From: an uncultured Holosporaceae bacterium
Lineage (GTDB): Bacteria; Pseudomonadota; Alphaproteobacteria; UBA3830; CASESI01
Direction of reading: 5' to 3'
Assembly (NCBI GenBank): GCA_949290705.1
Contig: CASESI010000001.1
Span: forward strand, 1 to 37,782
DNA length: 37,782 nucleotides
Of this stretch, positions 34,558 to 37,782 are shown piece after piece. Under the pieces are notes generated by a model that ran no database searches, had not been told where the DNA came from, and saw nothing but the letters and a program-made list of their open reading frames with translations. The position numbers were made by a program, and so were the translations under genes. Positions within the stretch are counted from its first letter, which is position 1, and the number at the start of each line of letters is the position of its first letter.

Positions 34558-35306
34558 TTTATTATATCAAATAATTTTGCTATTGATGCGGGGTTATTTC
34601 TTACGTTTTCTAGTATTGTACTTGTAAGGTTTGGTTTGGCACGATCTGAAAATAATGATTTTATATCAGGGAGTATATATAAAATATTACAACAGTTAAA
34701 CCTTCCTTTGAACTCATAAAGCTTAATTGATTTATCAATAACGTATAAGCAAAAGATTTTTTCAAAATCATGCCATATAATTTCTATTGTATTATAAATT
34801 TCTTTATCACTCTCTGTTAACGTTTCTTTGTTATGCCTATATGAACTATAGCTGTTCGATAGAAATTTCATTAATGTATGGTATGATCCAAAACGGACCT
34901 CGGATTGTAACGTACTAAACAACGTATTTCTTGCAATAATTTGTCCGTCAATATTGTCGGATTCTACGTCATGTGCTGTAATGTCTTTTACAAATTTGCT
35001 GTTGTTTTTTGAAATCACTTGATACATTTCATCAAGGTGTTGATAAATTTTGTTGTTTATTTCGGCAACTTTATTTTTCCAGATCAAAGATGGAATATAA
35101 CTTTCTGCATTAGGATTAAGTCTTGATACATGAGTATCATTTTGTTCGTATATTTCAGATGTTAGCTCGAGCGATAGCTGGTTAGATGCCGATGGAGCGT
35201 CTACATTTGGTAAGTTTTGGTATGACAAAGATGCAGATCCGGTAAATAACAACGTAGATGCCAGAGTTCCTTTCTTAATGAAAGATAAAAAATTTGAATG
35301 TTTCAT
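34551..35306 (-). CDS. secreted protein of unknown function
   Basis: 251 aa. N-terminus is a signal peptide with a basic start and hydrophobic core (MKHSNFLSFIKKGTLASTLL, cleavage likely after about residue 26-28). The mature protein looks largely helical (KNKVAEINNKIYQHLDEMYQ, SDKEIYNTIEIIWHDFEKIF) with a cysteine pair FNCCNIL late on. No family recognised. No Shine-Dalgarno precedes the ATG, as with the other two secreted unknowns at 870 and 21490. The 3' end overlaps ftsW by 7 bp. It lies upstream of no obvious partner; uvrA is on the same strand before it. Confidence 0.65.
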   Translation of the reverse strand: MKHSNFLSFIKKGTLASTLLFTGSASLSYQNLPNVDAPSASNQLSLELTSEIYEQNDTHVSRLNPNAESYIPSLIWKNKVAEINNKIYQHLDEMYQVISKNNSKFVKDITAHDVESDNIDGQIIARNTLFSTLQSEVRFGSYHTLMKFLSNSYSSYRHNKETLTESDKEIYNTIEIIWHDFEKIFCLYVIDKSIKLYEFKGRFNCCNILYILPDIKSLFSDRAKPNLTSTILENVRNNPASIAKLFDIINQ

Positions 35307-35350
35307 AAATTAACAATTTACTAATAAAAAGTTAATAAAAGGTTAATTTT

Positions 35351-37782
35351 TTAGTTTAAGTTCTCTTTTAAATATTTTCCTGTATAACTTTGAGGACATT
35401 TTGAGACAGTTAATGGAGTACCTTCAACGACAATTTCTCCGCCTTTGTCGCCCCCATCAGGTCCCATATCAATTATCCAATCAGCTGTTTTTATAATATC
35501 AATGTTATGTTCAATAACGACAACTGTATTTCCTTTATCAACAAGCGAATGCAAAATATCTAATAATTTTTGTATATCGGCAAAGTGAAGTCCAGTTGAT
35601 GGTTCATCAAGAATATACATCACTTTTTCAGAAGTTCTTTTTGATAATTCTTTTGCAAGCTTTATTCTTTGACATTCTCCGCCAGAGAGTGTTGTCGCTT
35701 GTTGTCCAAGTTTTATATACCCAAGTCCGACTCTTCTCAGCATATCTATTTTATTAAATATTTGTGGGAAATTTTTAAAAAATTCACAGGCTTCATCAAC
35801 GGTCATATCGAGAACATCAGCAATGCTTTTATCGTTATACTTTATTTCTAAAGTTTCTCTGTTGTATCTTGTTCCATGACATTGGTCGCATTCTACGAAA
35901 ACATCTGGTAGAAAATGCATTGATACACGTATATTTCCATGTCCCTTACATCCTTCACATCTTCCCCCTCTGTTTACAAATGAGAATCTGCTTAAAGTGT
36001 ATCCTCTTGCTTTTGATTCTTCAAGGCTCGCAAAAAATTCACGGATATACCCAAATCCATCTATGTAAGTGATAGGGTTCGATATAGGAAGTCTTCCAAT
36101 TGGAGATTGTGTAATTTCTAAAACTCTTTTCAATTCATTAATATTGTCAATATCCACATTTTCCACTTTTTTAATAAAATGGTCATGTAATCTTTCGAAA
36201 AGTGTTTCCATAACAAGTGAAGATTTTCCGCATCCAGATACACCAGTTACACAAACAAAATTGTTAAGTGGGATTTTTACATCAAGATGTTTTAAATTAT
36301 TTGCAGTTGCATTTTTTACTTTTATATATTTCTCGAATATTCTTTTTGTTTGTTTTTGTACTGTTACTTTTTTTGTACCATTAACATATTGTTCTGTTAG
36401 GGTATTATTTTCCTTTAAAAATTGTTCTTTTGATCCAGCATATACAATTTCTCCACCGTTGATACCTGCTCTTGGGCCGACATCTATTATAAAGTCAGCA
36501 TTTTTTATTGTATCCTCATCATGCTCAACAACGATCACAGTATTATCAAGGTCACGTAATTTTTTGATAGTATCGATTAGTTTATCATTGTCTCTTTTAT
36601 GCAATCCAATTGAAGGTTCATCAAGAACATATAATACCCCTGTAAGGCCAGATCCAACCTGAGATGCAAGTCTTATTCTCTGGCTTTCTCCTCCTGATAA
36701 TGTTCCAGATTTTCTATTAAGGTAAAGGTAGTCCAATCCTACATTGATTAAAAATTTCAACCTATTACTTATTTCTTGGACAATTTTGCTAGATATAATT
36801 TTATTTTTTTCAGAAAATTCATCTTTGACTTGGTTTATCCAAGTGTAAGCGTCCTTGATTGATAGGTTGGTAATTTCTGATATGTTTTTGTTTGAAATTT
36901 TAATCGATAAAGCCTCGATGCACAACCTAGCACCGTGGCAATCAGGACATTCTACTTCTCTTTGGTATTTTTGTAGTTCCGATAAAATATATTCGCTGTC
37001 AGTTTTTGAAAATTTATCTTCAAGAAGTTTTATAACACCTTTGAAATTTACTTTTTGCGAAGTAATTCCATATAGCAGTGCGTTTTGTAATTCAGTTGAT
37101 AAATCCATAAATGGTGTGTTTATTGATTCATTAAAAGCTTTAAATACAGGATTAAAAATATGCAAGAGGATTTCTCGATCTAAATTATCATACGGTGCAA
37201 TTGCGCCATCATATACACTTAAGTCAGGATCTTGCACGATTAAATCTTTATCAAAGTAATTTAAAAATCCAAGTCCATGACATTTTGGACAAGCGCCTTT
37301 TGGATTGTTAAAGGAAAATAATCTTGGTTCAATTTCTTCTATTACGAAGTTTGTTTCTGGACATGCGTATTTGCTCGAGTATTTATAAATTTCACGATTT
37401 GGATCGTCATAATCCATTATCCAAACATTTCCATCAGAAATTTTATTACACAGTTCGACGGATGAAGCAAGTCTTGTTCTTGAGTTTTCATGATCTATTT
37501 TTAATCTATCAATTACAAGTTCTATCGAATGTTTTTGTTTTGGGTTAATTTCTGGGATTAATTCAATATCGTAAATTGTTCCATCAATTCTTATTCTTTG
37601 AAATCCTTTTTTTTGAAAGTTTTCAATTTCTTTTACATATTCTCCTTTTTTTTCTCGTACTATAGGAGAAAGTAGAATTATTCTTTTGTTATTAAAATCA
37701 GATGTAATTTTGTCTACTATTTGGGTTGTTGTAAGAGCTATGATTGGTTTTCCAGTATAAGGAGAGTATGGAGTTCCAACTC
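35351..37782 (-). CDS. uvrA: excinuclease ABC subunit A, N-terminal part beyond the window
   Basis: DNA-damage recognition ATPase of nucleotide excision repair. The frame stays open from the stop at 35351 to the window edge (809 codons seen of about 940), so the internal ATG at 37417 is not the start. Visible parts: the first zinc module (ACPKCHGLGF, then ECPDCHGARL), signature LSGGESQRIRLASQ with Walker B VLDEPSIGLHKRD, the second Walker A GVSGCGKSSLV, the second zinc module (CEGCKGHGNIRV, ECDQCHGTRYN), and LSGGECQRIKLAKEL with ILDEPSTGLHFAD. The first Walker A is beyond the edge. Nothing looks broken. Confidence 0.96.
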   Translation of the reverse strand, partial: VGTPYSPYTGKPIIALTTTQIVDKITSDFNNKRIILLSPIVREKKGEYVKEIENFQKKGFQRIRIDGTIYDIELIPEINPKQKHSIELVIDRLKIDHENSRTRLASSVELCNKISDGNVWIMDYDDPNREIYKYSSKYACPETNFVIEEIEPRLFSFNNPKGACPKCHGLGFLNYFDKDLIVQDPDLSVYDGAIAPYDNLDREILLHIFNPVFKAFNESINTPFMDLSTELQNALLYGITSQKVNFKGVIKLLEDKFSKTDSEYILSELQKYQREVECPDCHGARLCIEALSIKISNKNISEITNLSIKDAYTWINQVKDEFSEKNKIISSKIVQEISNRLKFLINVGLDYLYLNRKSGTLSGGESQRIRLASQVGSGLTGVLYVLDEPSIGLHKRDNDKLIDTIKKLRDLDNTVIVVEHDEDTIKNADFIIDVGPRAGINGGEIVYAGSKEQFLKENNTLTEQYVNGTKKVTVQKQTKRIFEKYIKVKNATANNLKHLDVKIPLNNFVCVTGVSGCGKSSLVMETLFERLHDHFIKKVENVDIDNINELKRVLEITQSPIGRLPISNPITYIDGFGYIREFFASLEESKARGYTLSRFSFVNRGGRCEGCKGHGNIRVSMHFLPDVFVECDQCHGTRYNRETLEIKYNDKSIADVLDMTVDEACEFFKNFPQIFNKIDMLRRVGLGYIKLGQQATTLSGGECQRIKLAKELSKRTSEKVMYILDEPSTGLHFADIQKLLDILHSLVDKGNTVVVIEHNIDIIKTADWIIDMGPDGGDKGGEIVVEGTPLTVSKCPQSYTGKYLKENLN

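Overview
The window looks like the chromosome of an AT-rich alphaproteobacterium, probably host-associated with a compact genome (Rickettsiales/Holosporales-like; this placement is inference). Grounds: low GC, tightly packed housekeeping genes, an F1 operon ordered atpH-A-G-D-C, a short CdsA, a gene-transfer-agent/HK97-type head module fixed among housekeeping genes with no integrase, and several small Sec-exported proteins of unknown function. No rRNA, tRNA, CRISPR array or insertion sequence was seen.

Layout. 1-1549: an edge-truncated minus-strand gene, cdsA, and a secreted protein with a bipartite NLS-like motif, then a promoter and a candidate small RNA or leader. 1550-8036: a four-gene HK97-type head module (terminase large subunit, prohead protease, portal, major capsid protein) with long intergenic gaps full of repeats. 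The repeats supply the start and N-terminus of the portal gene and of an orphan ORF beside it. A 13-codon leader ORF with a hairpin precedes the capsid gene. 8040-10247: mreC and mreB on the minus strand. 10391-17096: a flagellar operon (flgI, flgJ/cheL-like, flgN-like, flgK, flgL, fliW, TadE-like) behind a clear sigma-54 -24/-12 promoter. 17213-22137: glyA, a large AsmA/YhdP-like envelope protein, and a secreted protein with internal repeats. 22218-28259: the F1 operon behind a Na+/H+ antiporter-like gene. 28315-32080: dps, rph and polA; rph and polA share a symmetric divergent promoter. 32092-34557: murD and ftsW. 34551-37782: another secreted unknown and the 3' part of uvrA.

How the genes fit together. 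mreBC, murD and ftsW serve wall synthesis and shape. cdsA and the AsmA-like protein concern membrane lipids. The F1 genes and the antiporter concern ion and energy coupling. The flagellar set covers the P ring, rod assembly, the hook-filament junction and its chaperones. The head module contains packaging motor, portal, protease and capsid, but no connector or tail genes here, so it would need tail genes elsewhere or be a relic or a capsid-only system.

The most unusual parts are the repeat family that has become coding sequence in the head module, the P-ring protein with two large insertions, the sigma-54 control region, and the mirror-image rph/polA promoters with an apparently leaderless rph transcript.
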